Part shown: piece by piece, positions 17,870 through 28,169 of the stretch | Numbering within the stretch: the stretch's first letter is position 1 | How the letters are laid out: the number at the start of each line of letters is the position of its first letter | From: Scleromatobacter sp045810285 | GTDB taxonomy: Bacteria; Pseudomonadota; Gammaproteobacteria; Burkholderiales; Burkholderiaceae_C | NCBI GenBank assembly: GCA_045810285.1 | Contig: JBJMWE010000281.1 | Span: forward strand, 1-64,000 | Direction of reading: 5' to 3' | DNA length: 64,000 bases | The notes under the pieces: model-generated | The model's database searches: none | What the model was told of the DNA's origin: nothing | What the model saw: the letters and a program-made list of their open reading frames with translations, nothing else | Translations under genes and position numbers: made by a program

Positions 17870-19465
17870 ATGAACAAGTACGACAAGCGACTCATCGTCC
17901 TCTCCATCCTCGCGGCGATCTCCTTCCCGGGCCATGGCGCCGCGACGACGGCCGAGCGGCCGCCCGGCGCCAATCCGGCGTTGCGCGACCGCTTCACCGC
18001 CGACCCGGCGCCGCTGGTCGTGGGCGACACGGTCTACCTCTACGTGGGCCACGACGAAGCCAAGGACACGGACATGTACCTCATGAACGAATGGCTGTGC
18101 TATTCGTCCAAGGACCTGCGCCACTGGACCGCCCATGGCGCCATCATGAAACCCACCGACTTCAAGTGGGCGGTCGGCGAAGCCTGGGCCGCGCAGGTGG
18201 TGAAGCGCAACGGCCGCTTCTACCTCTACGCCACCGTGCAGCACGACGACACCCGACCCGGAAAGGCCATCGGCGTCGCCGTGGCCGACAACCCGCTCGG
18301 CCCGTTCAAGGATGCGCGCGGAACGGCGCTGGTCACCGACGCCACGACGCCCGGCCCCTACGGCTGGAACGACATCGACCCCACGGTCTTCGTCGACGAC
18401 GACGGCAGCGCCTGGCTGGCATGGGGCAACCCGGTTCTCTACCTGGCCCGGCTCAAGCCGGACATGACCGAGCTGGACGGCCCCATCGAGAAGATCGCGC
18501 TGCCCAACTACACCGAGGGGCCGTGGCTGTCCAAGCGCAAGGGCACGTACTACATGACCTACGCATCCATGGCGCAGCAGAACGCGTGGGAGCATCTGTC
18601 CTATGCGACGGCGCCGAGCCCGCGCGGGCCGTGGACCTACCAGGGCGTGCTGACCGGCCCGACGTCCAACAGCTACACCATCCACCCGGGCGTCATCGAC
18701 GACTTCAAGGGACAGTCCTACCTGGTCTATCACAACGGCGGGTTGACCCTGCCCGACGGCCAGGCCGGCGCCGGCAACCGGCGCTCCGTCGCGATCGACT
18801 ACCTCTACTACGATGCCGACGGCCGCATGTGGCCTGTCACGCAGTCCGAGGCCGGCATCAGCACGCGGCCCCGGCCGCCCGCCGGCAAGGCGCCCGCACC
18901 GGCAGACCCCGGCCGCACCGATGCCCGCGTGGCCGTCCAGCAGTTCGCCCAGACCTATCCGGAAGCCTGGCCGGGACGCCCTGCCCTCGCCTCCGTCTCC
19001 CGGCCTTTCGACGACGCCCCCGATCCCGTGGGCTTCAACCGCGACAGCGGCGCCAGCCGCCTGGCGCAGACCTTCGTGCCGCGCACCGACATCGCGCTCG
19101 GCCGGCTCAGCTTCTACGCCGGCGACGGCCTCGGCACGGACGCCACGCACCCGTTGACACTGTCGCTGCGCGACACGGAAACCGGCACGGAACTGCTCGG
19201 CGCCGGCCAGGGCCTCGCCATCGCCTACCGGCCGCAAGGGGCCGGCCTGCTGAGCTTCGACTTCAGCGCCCATCCGCCCGTCATGCTGCAGGCCGGCCGC
19301 CGGTACGTGATGGCGCTGCAGGGCGAGAAGTCGTCGTTGACGATCTTCCTGCGCGCCAGCCGCGACGACGTCTACGCCGACGGCGCGGCCAGCCTCGACG
19401 ATCGGCCGCTCAAGGACAAGCAGGGCCGCCTCCTGGACTTCGCGTTCGCGCTGTATGCGCGCTAG
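17870..19465 (+). CDS. Glycoside hydrolase family 43 protein, exported (arabinosidase/xylosidase type)
   Basis: A 531-residue protein with a signal peptide (MNKYDKRLIVLSILAAISF, cleavage near residue 25). Residues about 40-330 form the five-bladed propeller of GH43. The three catalytic carboxylates are visible: Asp45 (TADPAP), Asp170 (NDIDPTVFVDDDG) and Glu216 (YTEGPWL), acting as general base, pKa modulator and general acid. The last 190 residues form a beta-rich domain (TFVPRTDIALGRLSFYAG) that I do not recognise. GH43 enzymes remove arabinofuranose or xylose by inversion. The ATG at 17870 was chosen because it gives the signal peptide; the frame opens 120 bases earlier, across the operators. 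No strong ribosome site precedes it. Confidence 0.85.
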   Translation: MNKYDKRLIVLSILAAISFPGHGAATTAERPPGANPALRDRFTADPAPLVVGDTVYLYVGHDEAKDTDMYLMNEWLCYSSKDLRHWTAHGAIMKPTDFKWAVGEAWAAQVVKRNGRFYLYATVQHDDTRPGKAIGVAVADNPLGPFKDARGTALVTDATTPGPYGWNDIDPTVFVDDDGSAWLAWGNPVLYLARLKPDMTELDGPIEKIALPNYTEGPWLSKRKGTYYMTYASMAQQNAWEHLSYATAPSPRGPWTYQGVLTGPTSNSYTIHPGVIDDFKGQSYLVYHNGGLTLPDGQAGAGNRRSVAIDYLYYDADGRMWPVTQSEAGISTRPRPPAGKAPAPADPGRTDARVAVQQFAQTYPEAWPGRPALASVSRPFDDAPDPVGFNRDSGASRLAQTFVPRTDIALGRLSFYAGDGLGTDATHPLTLSLRDTETGTELLGAGQGLAIAYRPQGAGLLSFDFSAHPPVMLQAGRRYVMALQGEKSSLTIFLRASRDDVYADGAASLDDRPLKDKQGRLLDFAFALYAR

Positions 19466-19586
19466 GCATGCTGAACCGGCTGGAGACCGCTGGTACCGCT
19501 CACGGTCTCAGGTTTCGACGGGTCGGATGACGCGCAGCGATCCCCGCCTTCTTGCGAATGATCGAGAAGGCCAGGAATCGAAATCA

Positions 19587-20837
19587 ATGCAGGGTGCACA
19601 CAAGTCGCTGTTCGCGAGCATGGCAATGATGGCCGCCGCGGCGTTGACCTTGTTCTTGTGCGCGGCAGGCAATTGCTGGGCTCAAAAGGCCGAAGGCCTG
19701 GCCAGCACCCCGCAAATGGGCTGGAACAGCTGGAACAAGTTCGCCTGCAATGTCGACGAGCGCCTGATCCGCGAGACCGCCGATGCCATGGTCAAGCAGG
19801 GCTTGAAGGACGCCGGCTACCAATACGTCAACATTGACGATTGCTGGCAGGGCCAGCGCGACGCCGACGGCAACATCCAACCCGACCCCAAGCACTTCCC
19901 CTCTGGCATGAAGGCGCTGGCGGACTATGTGCATGGCAAGGGACTCAAACTTGGCATCTACTCGGACGCCGGCGGGACCACCTGCGACGGCCGTCCCGGC
20001 AGCCGCGGCCACGAATACCAGGATGCGCTCACCTATGCGCGCTGGGGCATTGACTACGTGAAGTACGACTGGTGCGACGCCCAGAGCCTGAACGCCGAAG
20101 CGGCCTACAGCACGATGCGCGACGCGATCGCCAAGTCGGGCCGTCCGATGCTGTTCAGCGCATGCGAATGGGGCATCAACAAACCGTGGGAATGGGGTGG
20201 CCAGGTCGCCCATTCGTGGCGCACCACGGCCGATATCTACAACTGTTTCGACTGCGAATTCAGTCCCGGTTTCTCGACGGGTCTGGGCGTGCTGCGCATC
20301 CTCGACAAGCAGGCAGGCCTGCGCAAGTTCGCAGGACCCGGTCACTGGAATGACATGGACATGCTCGAAGTGGGCAACGGCATGAGCGAGGATGAAGACC
20401 GCGCCCATCTGTCGATCTGGGCCATGATGGCCTCGCCCCTCATCCTGGGCACTGACCTGCGTTCCATGTCCGAGTCGACCCGCCGCATCCTGACCAATCC
20501 CGGCGTGATCGCGGTGAACCAGGACAAGCTGGGTGTGCAGGCGCTGCGCGTCATGGTCGACGGTCCGCTGGAGATCTATGCCAAGCCGCTCGACGGCGAC
20601 CAATGGGCACTGATGTTCCTGAACCGCTCCAACCAGGCTGTCGATGTTCGCCATGACTGGAAGGCGCAAGGCCTGACCGATGACCTGAGCAGGCGGTCGG
20701 TGGATTTCAAGCAGGTCGTCTACCGCTGGTCCGACCTGTGGAACAAGAAGACGGGCGACACCAGCACCGCAATGCAAGCGCGTCTGGCGCCGCACAGCGT
20801 GTTGATGCTGCTCCTGACCGGCCCAGCGAAACCATAG
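19587..20837 (+). CDS. Glycoside hydrolase family 27, probable exported alpha-galactosidase
   Basis: A 416-residue protein with a signal peptide (hydrophobic stretch to NCWAQK, near residue 33) and a complete GH27 (beta/alpha)8 domain starting TPQMGWNSWNKFACNVDE. The nucleophile is Asp161 (YVKYDWCD) and the acid/base is Asp216 (WRTTADI). Both substrate-binding aspartates are kept in NIDDCWQ, which favours alpha-galactosidase over the beta-L-arabinopyranosidases of the same family, where the first is replaced by a hydrophobic residue. The C terminus is the usual antiparallel beta domain. It sits between GH43 genes, so the target is probably a galactose-containing side chain of the same plant polysaccharide. 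Confidence 0.88.
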   Translation: MQGAHKSLFASMAMMAAAALTLFLCAAGNCWAQKAEGLASTPQMGWNSWNKFACNVDERLIRETADAMVKQGLKDAGYQYVNIDDCWQGQRDADGNIQPDPKHFPSGMKALADYVHGKGLKLGIYSDAGGTTCDGRPGSRGHEYQDALTYARWGIDYVKYDWCDAQSLNAEAAYSTMRDAIAKSGRPMLFSACEWGINKPWEWGGQVAHSWRTTADIYNCFDCEFSPGFSTGLGVLRILDKQAGLRKFAGPGHWNDMDMLEVGNGMSEDEDRAHLSIWAMMASPLILGTDLRSMSESTRRILTNPGVIAVNQDKLGVQALRVMVDGPLEIYAKPLDGDQWALMFLNRSNQAVDVRHDWKAQGLTDDLSRRSVDFKQVVYRWSDLWNKKTGDTSTAMQARLAPHSVLMLLLTGPAKP

Positions 20838-20858
20838 GGGCGCTCCACCGCCTGTCTC

Positions 20859-22454
20859 ATGAAGCGCCCAATCTTCTCCCTCCTGATCGGTCTCGTCCTC
20901 TCCGTCGCGTCCCAGGCCGTTCCCGCGGCACAGGCGGCATCGGCGGATGCTGCTCACAATCCTCTTGTCTGGGCCGACGTCCCGGACATCGCGATCATCC
21001 GTGTGGGCAAGACCTACTACATGAGCAGCACGACGATGCACATGAGCCCGGGCCTCCCGATCATGAAGTCGACGGACCTGGTCAATTGGCGCATGGCCTC
21101 CTATGCCTATGAAACCCTCGCGGACAACGACGCCCTCCGGCTCGAGAACGGCAAGGATGCCTACGGCCTTGGCTCCTGGGCCAGCAGCCTGCGTTTCCAC
21201 GACGGGGTGTTCCATGCCTCGACTTTCTCGGCCAACACGGGACGCACGCACGTGTACACCACGCGCGATCCCGAGCACGGCCCGTGGAAGGAGAAGAGCT
21301 TCGAGCCCTCGCTGGGTGACCACAGCCTGTTCTTCGATGACGACGGCCGCGTCTACATGGTTTATGGGAGCGGTCGCATCTCCCTCGTCGAACTGCAGTC
21401 CGATCTCTCCGGCATCAAGCCCGGCGGCGTGAACAAGGTCCTCGTCGACAACGTCAACGCCGTCTTCGGCGGCGACCAGGGCGGACTCAAGGGCGAGGGC
21501 TCGCAGATCTTCAAGGTCGACGGCCGCTTTTACCTCTTCAACATCGCCTCGCCCGGGAGCCGCTGGGCGCGCACCGTCGTCGTCAGCCGCGCCGATGCCA
21601 TCGACGGTCCCTACGAGAGTCGCATCGCGCTCGACGATCGCGGCATCGCCCAGGGTGGCCTCATCGACACCCCGGAAGGGAAATGGTATGCGTATCTTTT
21701 CAAGGACAACGGCGCCGTCGGTCGCATTCCCTACCTCGTGCCCGTGACCTGGAAGGACGGCTGGCCCGTGCTCGGCCTGGACGGCAAGGTACCCATGACG
21801 CTCGACATCCCCGCCGGCGCACAGGGCCTGTCCGGCGTCTCCGGCATCGTCGCTTCCGACGAATTCGAACGCCTGCCCGGCGCCCCCGACCTGCCCCTCG
21901 CCTGGCAGTGGAACCACAACCCCGTGCCTGGCGACTGGTCGCTCACGAAGCGCCCGGGCTACCTGAGCCTCGTCACCAGCCGGGTCGTCCCCACCTTGCT
22001 CGAGGCCCCGAATACGCTCACCCAGCGCACGTTCGGCCCTGCGAGTTCCGCCACCACCCGCATCGATGTGAGCGGCATGAAAGACGGCGACTGGGCGGGA
22101 CTGGCCGCCTTCCAGAGACGCTATGGTTTCGTTGGCGTGAAGATGAGCGGCGGAGCCCGATCGCTTGTCATGGTGAGCGCCGATTCCGACAAGCCAGAGG
22201 AGATCGCCTCCCTTCCCCTCTCCGGCAAGACCGTCCATCTGAAGGTCGAATGCGAATTCCAGCCGGCCCCCGAGGTCGCCCGCTTCTCCTACAGCCTCGA
22301 CGGCAAGTCCTGGACTCCGATCGGCCGGCCCTCGCGCCTTTCCTACACGGTCCCGCACTTCATGGGCTACCGCTACGCCCTCTTCTTCTATTCGACCAAG
22401 ACCGCCGGCGGCCGTGTGGACTTCGACTACTACCGGATCGGGCAAGGCAGGTAA
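20859..22454 (+). CDS. Glycoside hydrolase family 43 (subfamily 12-like) with C-terminal lectin-like domain
   Basis: A 531-residue exported enzyme (signal peptide to VPAAQAASA, near residue 28). The propeller starts NPLVWADVPDIAIIRVG and shows Asp43, Asp154 (LGDHSLFFDDDGR) and Glu213 (GEGSQIFK) in the positions of the GH43 catalytic triad. From about residue 325 (DEFERLPGAPDLPLAWQWNH) it continues into the concanavalin-A-like module found behind this subfamily, which shapes the active site. The subfamily holds exo-acting alpha-L-arabinofuranosidases and xylosidases. It begins 21 bases after the GH27 stop and is followed 40 bases later by the GH51 gene, so the cluster is read as one transcript. 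Confidence 0.85.
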   Translation: MKRPIFSLLIGLVLSVASQAVPAAQAASADAAHNPLVWADVPDIAIIRVGKTYYMSSTTMHMSPGLPIMKSTDLVNWRMASYAYETLADNDALRLENGKDAYGLGSWASSLRFHDGVFHASTFSANTGRTHVYTTRDPEHGPWKEKSFEPSLGDHSLFFDDDGRVYMVYGSGRISLVELQSDLSGIKPGGVNKVLVDNVNAVFGGDQGGLKGEGSQIFKVDGRFYLFNIASPGSRWARTVVVSRADAIDGPYESRIALDDRGIAQGGLIDTPEGKWYAYLFKDNGAVGRIPYLVPVTWKDGWPVLGLDGKVPMTLDIPAGAQGLSGVSGIVASDEFERLPGAPDLPLAWQWNHNPVPGDWSLTKRPGYLSLVTSRVVPTLLEAPNTLTQRTFGPASSATTRIDVSGMKDGDWAGLAAFQRRYGFVGVKMSGGARSLVMVSADSDKPEEIASLPLSGKTVHLKVECEFQPAPEVARFSYSLDGKSWTPIGRPSRLSYTVPHFMGYRYALFFYSTKTAGGRVDFDYYRIGQGR

Positions 22455-22494
22455 AGACCGGCGCTGACACCGCCCGGCCTCCCTTTCGCCCCTC

Positions 22495-24051
<1,557 letters not shown>

Positions 24052-24255
24052 ATGCCTTCACGCCATGGCGATGCCTCGCTTTGCCGCAATGACGATGCCA
24101 AGGTGCATGAGTACCGGCCTCCCGGTGAACTCGAGCTTCCTGCGTTCGCGCGCCGTGACGGCCGGCATCGGCTGCATCGGCCAGTTGCAGCCGTCATTGG
24201 CGCAGCGACGCATGGCCGTTTCGTCGCCCCGCAACGTCCCGAATCGAGGTCTCCC

Positions 24256-25644
24256 ATGATCGCGCGCATGCTTTCGCTCCTGGCGCTTGTGCTGGCCTGC
24301 GTCTGGCCGCAGCCGAGCCGGGCCGAGAACCCCATCATCCAGACCAGCTTCACTGCCGATCCGGCACCACTGGTACACAAGGGGGTTGTCTACCTCTATA
24401 CCGGACAGGACGAGGACGACGCCCGCGAGTTCAAGATGCGCAACTGGCGGCTCTACACGTCGACTGACATGTCGAACTGGACCGACAAGGGGGTCGTGGC
24501 ATCGCTGGCGACCTTTCCCTGGGCGCTGCAGGACAACGATGCCTGGGCTTCCCAGGTGGTCGAGCGCGATGGCAAGTTCTACCTTTACGCATCGGTGAGC
24601 GTGCAGGGCTGGCCCAAGAGCGTGATTGCCGTCGCCGTCGCCGACCGGCCCGAGGGGCCGTTCAAGGACGCCCTGGGCAAGCCGCTGATCGACAAGGCCA
24701 TCGGCTACTTCGACCCCACGGTCTTCGTCGACGACGACGGGCAGGCTTACATGTACTGGGGCAACCCGAACCTGTACTACGTGAAGCTGAACCGGGACAT
24801 GATCTCCTACAGCGGCGAGATCCAGCAGGCCGAGGGCAAGCCGCGCAACTACCAGGAAGGCCCCTGGTTCTACAAGCGCCAGGGCAAGTACTACATGGCC
24901 TACGCATCGGCCTGCTGCCCCGAAGGCATCGGCTACGCCATGAGCGACAAGCCGACCGGCCCGTGGGTCTACAAGGGCGACATCATGGACCACAACGCCA
25001 ACTCGACCGGCAACCACCCGGGCATCGTCGACTACATGGGGGCGTCCTATCTGTTCGGGTTCAACTACCGGCTGAACTTTGCCGACACGCCCATCCATCG
25101 CGAGCGCCGCTCCGTCACGGTGACCCGGTTCGACTACAACGCGGACGGCAGCATCAACATGCTCCCGTGGTGGGACAACGTCGGCGTCCCTCCGCTCAAA
25201 CCCTTGTCTCCGTACGAGCGGGTGGAGGCCGAGACCATGGCCTGGACGTCCCGCCTGAAGCGGGATCGTGATCGCCAGTTCGACTGGGCGCCAGGCATCA
25301 AGACCGCGCGCGATGACAAGGTCGGGGTGTACGTCACGCACATCACCGATCTCGACTACATCAAGGTCAACGGCGTCGACTTTGGCAGCAAGGGCGCGGC
25401 CCGCTTCGTGGCCAGCCTGGCCAGCGAGACGGATGGCGGCAAGATCGAATTGCGGCTCGACAGCGTCGATGGACCGCATCTGGGCACCCTCACGGTGGCC
25501 CGAACCGGCCGCCCGGATCAGTGGCAGCAGCAAAGCGCGCCGGTCTCGGGCGCCACGGGCGTACACGACCTCTACCTCATCTTCAGGGGCCGTGGCGAGC
25601 CGACGATCTTTGAGTTCGATCACTGGCGCTTCGAGCGCAAGTGA
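24256..25644 (+). CDS. Glycoside hydrolase family 43 with C-terminal CBM6-like module, exported
   Basis: A 462-residue protein with a signal peptide (MIARMLSLLALVLACVW, cut near residue 24), a GH43 propeller with Asp35 (TADPAP), Asp153 (YFDPTVFVDDDG) and Glu201 (YQEGPWF), and a C-terminal carbohydrate-binding module of CBM6 type from about residue 325 (YERVEAETMAW ... FEFDHWRFER). CBM6 binds xylan or beta-glucan chains, so this enzyme probably trims arabinose from insoluble arabinoxylan. It is related to the first GH43 of the cluster (same TADPAP and GHDE/GQDE start). GAGGT before the ATG at 24256 is a good ribosome site. The 204 bases before it hold no other gene. Confidence 0.87.
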   Translation: MIARMLSLLALVLACVWPQPSRAENPIIQTSFTADPAPLVHKGVVYLYTGQDEDDAREFKMRNWRLYTSTDMSNWTDKGVVASLATFPWALQDNDAWASQVVERDGKFYLYASVSVQGWPKSVIAVAVADRPEGPFKDALGKPLIDKAIGYFDPTVFVDDDGQAYMYWGNPNLYYVKLNRDMISYSGEIQQAEGKPRNYQEGPWFYKRQGKYYMAYASACCPEGIGYAMSDKPTGPWVYKGDIMDHNANSTGNHPGIVDYMGASYLFGFNYRLNFADTPIHRERRSVTVTRFDYNADGSINMLPWWDNVGVPPLKPLSPYERVEAETMAWTSRLKRDRDRQFDWAPGIKTARDDKVGVYVTHITDLDYIKVNGVDFGSKGAARFVASLASETDGGKIELRLDSVDGPHLGTLTVARTGRPDQWQQQSAPVSGATGVHDLYLIFRGRGEPTIFEFDHWRFERK

Positions 25645-25731
25645 AGCCCGCGACCCTCCACGCCCGCGGGCGCCCTGCGCCGCGGACCGGGCGCCGAGAT
25701 GCAGGCCCGCATACGTCCGCAGACAGCAACC

Positions 25732-26817
25732 ATGAGTGATTTCATGCCCAACTACAAATCTTCCCTCTGCAGGTTCAGTGCCCTCTGGCTGGCGTCGTGC
25801 CTGGCATTGAGCACGCTCGCCCACGCGACGGAACCCGCGGCTCGCGCAAAGCCTTTCGAATGGAAATCCAGCGAGCCCCTGATCCGGCCTCCGGTCGATG
25901 CCCCGCAGATCCACGGCGTCAAGGACCCCAGCATCGTCTACCACGACAACCGATACCACGTCTTCATGACCACGGCGGCGGCGACCGGCTGGGGTATCGC
26001 CTATACGAGCTTCGCGAACTGGGACGAAGCGCCGAATGCGCCCCTGTTCATGCTCGACCAGTCCCCCATCGGGCCGGGTTACCGCGCCGCGCCGCAGGTC
26101 TTCTATTTCGCGCCGCAAAAGCTCTGGTACCTGATCTACCAGGGCGGCGACCCGTTGTATTCCACGACCAGGAACCTGGCCGACCCCCGGTCATGGACGC
26201 CGCCGCAGCCCTTCTACCCGACCATCCCGGAGAGCGTCAAGGACGCCAAGGGCAACGCGTCCTGGCTGGATTTCTGGAACATCTGCGACGACAAGAAGTG
26301 CCATCTGTTCTTCACCAACGACAACGGCAGCTTTTTCCGTGGTGAAACGTCGATCGAGAATTTCCCTCATGGCTTCTCCGAGCCTGTCGTCGTCATGAAC
26401 GACAAGCGCGAGGACATGTTCGAGGCGAGCAACACCTACAAGATCACCGGCACCAACCAGTTCTTGACGTTGATCGAGGCGATGGGGCCCGACGGCAGGT
26501 ATTTCCGGGCCTGGACAGCCGACCGCCTGGACGGCAAGTGGCAACCCATTCCCGGCGCCAGGATGAACATGTTCGCTGGCCCGGAAAACGTCAAGTTCAA
26601 CGGCAGGACCTGGTCCGAAGGCGTGTCCCATGGCGAGATGATCCGCGACGGCTTCGACCAGACGCTGAGCATCGACCCCTGCCAGCCGCTGAAATTCCTG
26701 TACCAGGGCGCCGCTTTGGAAAAGAACAAGAAGTACGACTACATTGAAGTGCCCTATCGGCTGGGCTTGATCACCGCCACGGGCCCCAACGCCATCAGCG
26801 CGTTGTGCAGGAAATGA
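25732..26817 (+). CDS. Glycoside hydrolase family 62 alpha-L-arabinofuranosidase, exported
   Basis: A 361-residue protein with a signal peptide (LWLASCLALSTLAHA, cut near residue 33). The catalytic domain shows the GH62 hallmarks: HGVKDPSIVYHDNRYHVF, LIYQGGDPLYSTT, the block LDFWNICDDKKCHLFFTND, and MFEASNTYKI. GH62 enzymes act almost only on arabinose side chains of arabinoxylan, which is the best hint to the natural substrate of the whole cluster. The ATG at 25732 was chosen over a start 33 bases upstream; an ATG at 25744 would also keep the signal peptide. It is the last gene of the cluster; after it, 141 bases with no visible feature separate it from a convergent gene. Confidence 0.88.
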   Translation: MSDFMPNYKSSLCRFSALWLASCLALSTLAHATEPAARAKPFEWKSSEPLIRPPVDAPQIHGVKDPSIVYHDNRYHVFMTTAAATGWGIAYTSFANWDEAPNAPLFMLDQSPIGPGYRAAPQVFYFAPQKLWYLIYQGGDPLYSTTRNLADPRSWTPPQPFYPTIPESVKDAKGNASWLDFWNICDDKKCHLFFTNDNGSFFRGETSIENFPHGFSEPVVVMNDKREDMFEASNTYKITGTNQFLTLIEAMGPDGRYFRAWTADRLDGKWQPIPGARMNMFAGPENVKFNGRTWSEGVSHGEMIRDGFDQTLSIDPCQPLKFLYQGAALEKNKKYDYIEVPYRLGLITATGPNAISALCRK

Positions 26818-26958
26818 ATCCCCGCGCCCCGTTCCCGCATGACGCATGTCCCTGGCGCTGCGCGAACGGGTGCTGATGTCATGGGCCACCCACCGCTTGC
26901 TCTAGCTCCGACTCGTTTCAGCGCGTCTCGCCTGCGCGCGAACTTCCCGGACAGCACA

Positions 26959-28095
26959 CTAGCCGCGCAGCATTCGGAACCCGAACACCTCGCGCGGCGT
27001 CGGCAGCACGGTGCGCACCAGGTCGTGCGCCGCAGGCATGCCGCCGTCGCTATCGGTGAAGAGCGCGATCGCGTCGCCGGTGTCCGGCGCGGCCATGACG
27101 AAGGAACGGAAGCCGGGGTTGCTGCCCCAGTGCCAGAGCAGCGGCTGCGGGCCGGCGTTCGCCATGCCCCAGCCCAGGCCCCAGGCGAGGCCCGGCGCAT
27201 CCGGGACAGGCACGGGCGCGGACCGGATGCTGCGCAATGTGTGCTCGTCGTTCAACAGCGCAGCGAGGAAGCGTCCATAGTCGCCGGCAGTCGTCAGCAG
27301 CGTCGTCCCGGCCACCGGCGCGTCGAAGCGCGGCGGCGGCAGCGGGCGGCCGTCCTGGTGGTGGCCGGCCACGGGATGGAGATCGGGCGGATAGCCGCTG
27401 CTGGCCATGCCCAGCGGGCCGAACACGTCTCCGGCCATGACGCGGTCCAGCGGCGCACCGGCCAGGGCCTCGACCGCCCGCTGCAGCAAGGTGTAGCCCT
27501 CGCCCGAGTAGCGCCACGCCACTCCAGGCTCCGCCTCGAAGACGAGCGGCGCGCGCGGCAGGTTCGGCAGGCCGGACGTGTGCTGCAGCAGCATGCGCGC
27601 GGTGACGCGGGCCAGGCGCGCATCGTCGACGCGGTCGAGATGCCCGGCACGGCGCACGAACGGGTTCGACGAGTGCTCGTAGCCGCCCGGCAGGTACCGC
27701 AGCACCGGGGCGTCGAGGTCGAGGGCGCCCTGCGCGGCCAGTTGCAGCACGGCCCACGCGAACACCGGCTTGCCGAGCGACGCGGCCTGGAACACGTCGC
27801 CCGGCATGGCCGCTTCGCCGCAGCCGGACACCGCCTCGATGCGCTGGACTTGTCGCCCGCGCACGACGACGAACGCGAGCCGGCAAAGGTGCAGTCGCGT
27901 CGCGAGCACCTGTGCGCTTGCACGCGGATCGTCGGCCACGGGTTCCTCGAATCCACGCGCCGCGCAACCGCCCAGCAACGCGAGGCCGGTGGCGGCCAGC
28001 GCACCGAGCGTGCGCCGGCGTGCGGGCGAGGCGCAGGACGCCCAATCGCCCGCGAAGGTTGCGGCGCCGCGGCGGCGCGCCTGGAAGTCCTGCAA
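26959..28095 (-). CDS. Beta-lactamase-class-C-like serine hydrolase, lipoprotein
   Basis: About 378 residues of the class C beta-lactamase/penicillin-binding-protein fold: nucleophile in the SxxK motif SLGK (FQAASLGKPVFAW), the Tyr motif YSG (WRYSGEGYTLLQRA) and the third motif HWG (LLWHWGSNPG). No ATG is near the expected start; TTG at 28095 is preceded by GGGGAGAA at ideal spacing and gives a leader ending in the lipobox LLGGC, so the protein is probably lipid-anchored. The start is therefore an unusual TTG. Likely roles are peptidoglycan-related carboxypeptidase, esterase or aminopeptidase; true beta-lactam resistance cannot be inferred. It lies 74 bases downstream of the RND pump gene, on the same strand. 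Confidence 0.8.
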   Translation of the reverse strand: MQDFQARRRGAATFAGDWASCASPARRRTLGALAATGLALLGGCAARGFEEPVADDPRASAQVLATRLHLCRLAFVVVRGRQVQRIEAVSGCGEAAMPGDVFQAASLGKPVFAWAVLQLAAQGALDLDAPVLRYLPGGYEHSSNPFVRRAGHLDRVDDARLARVTARMLLQHTSGLPNLPRAPLVFEAEPGVAWRYSGEGYTLLQRAVEALAGAPLDRVMAGDVFGPLGMASSGYPPDLHPVAGHHQDGRPLPPPRFDAPVAGTTLLTTAGDYGRFLAALLNDEHTLRSIRSAPVPVPDAPGLAWGLGWGMANAGPQPLLWHWGSNPGFRSFVMAAPDTGDAIALFTDSDGGMPAAHDLVRTVLPTPREVFGFRMLRG

Positions 28096-28169
28096 GGTCG
28101 TTCTCCCCTGAGCTTCGGCAGCAGTGTATTGCGGCCCCGCCCTTGCGCGCACGACGATTCGACGCGCCG

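Noticed and set aside
19587..20837. GH27 protein as beta-L-arabinopyranosidase, suggested by the arabinose context
   Set aside because: Both substrate aspartates are present in NIDDCW, whereas the arabinopyranosidases replace the first; alpha-galactosidase is the better reading.
26959..28095. Serine hydrolase as a true beta-lactamase resistance gene
   Set aside because: The SxxK, YSG and HWG motifs are shared by esterases and peptidases of this fold; nothing in the sequence or context supports resistance.
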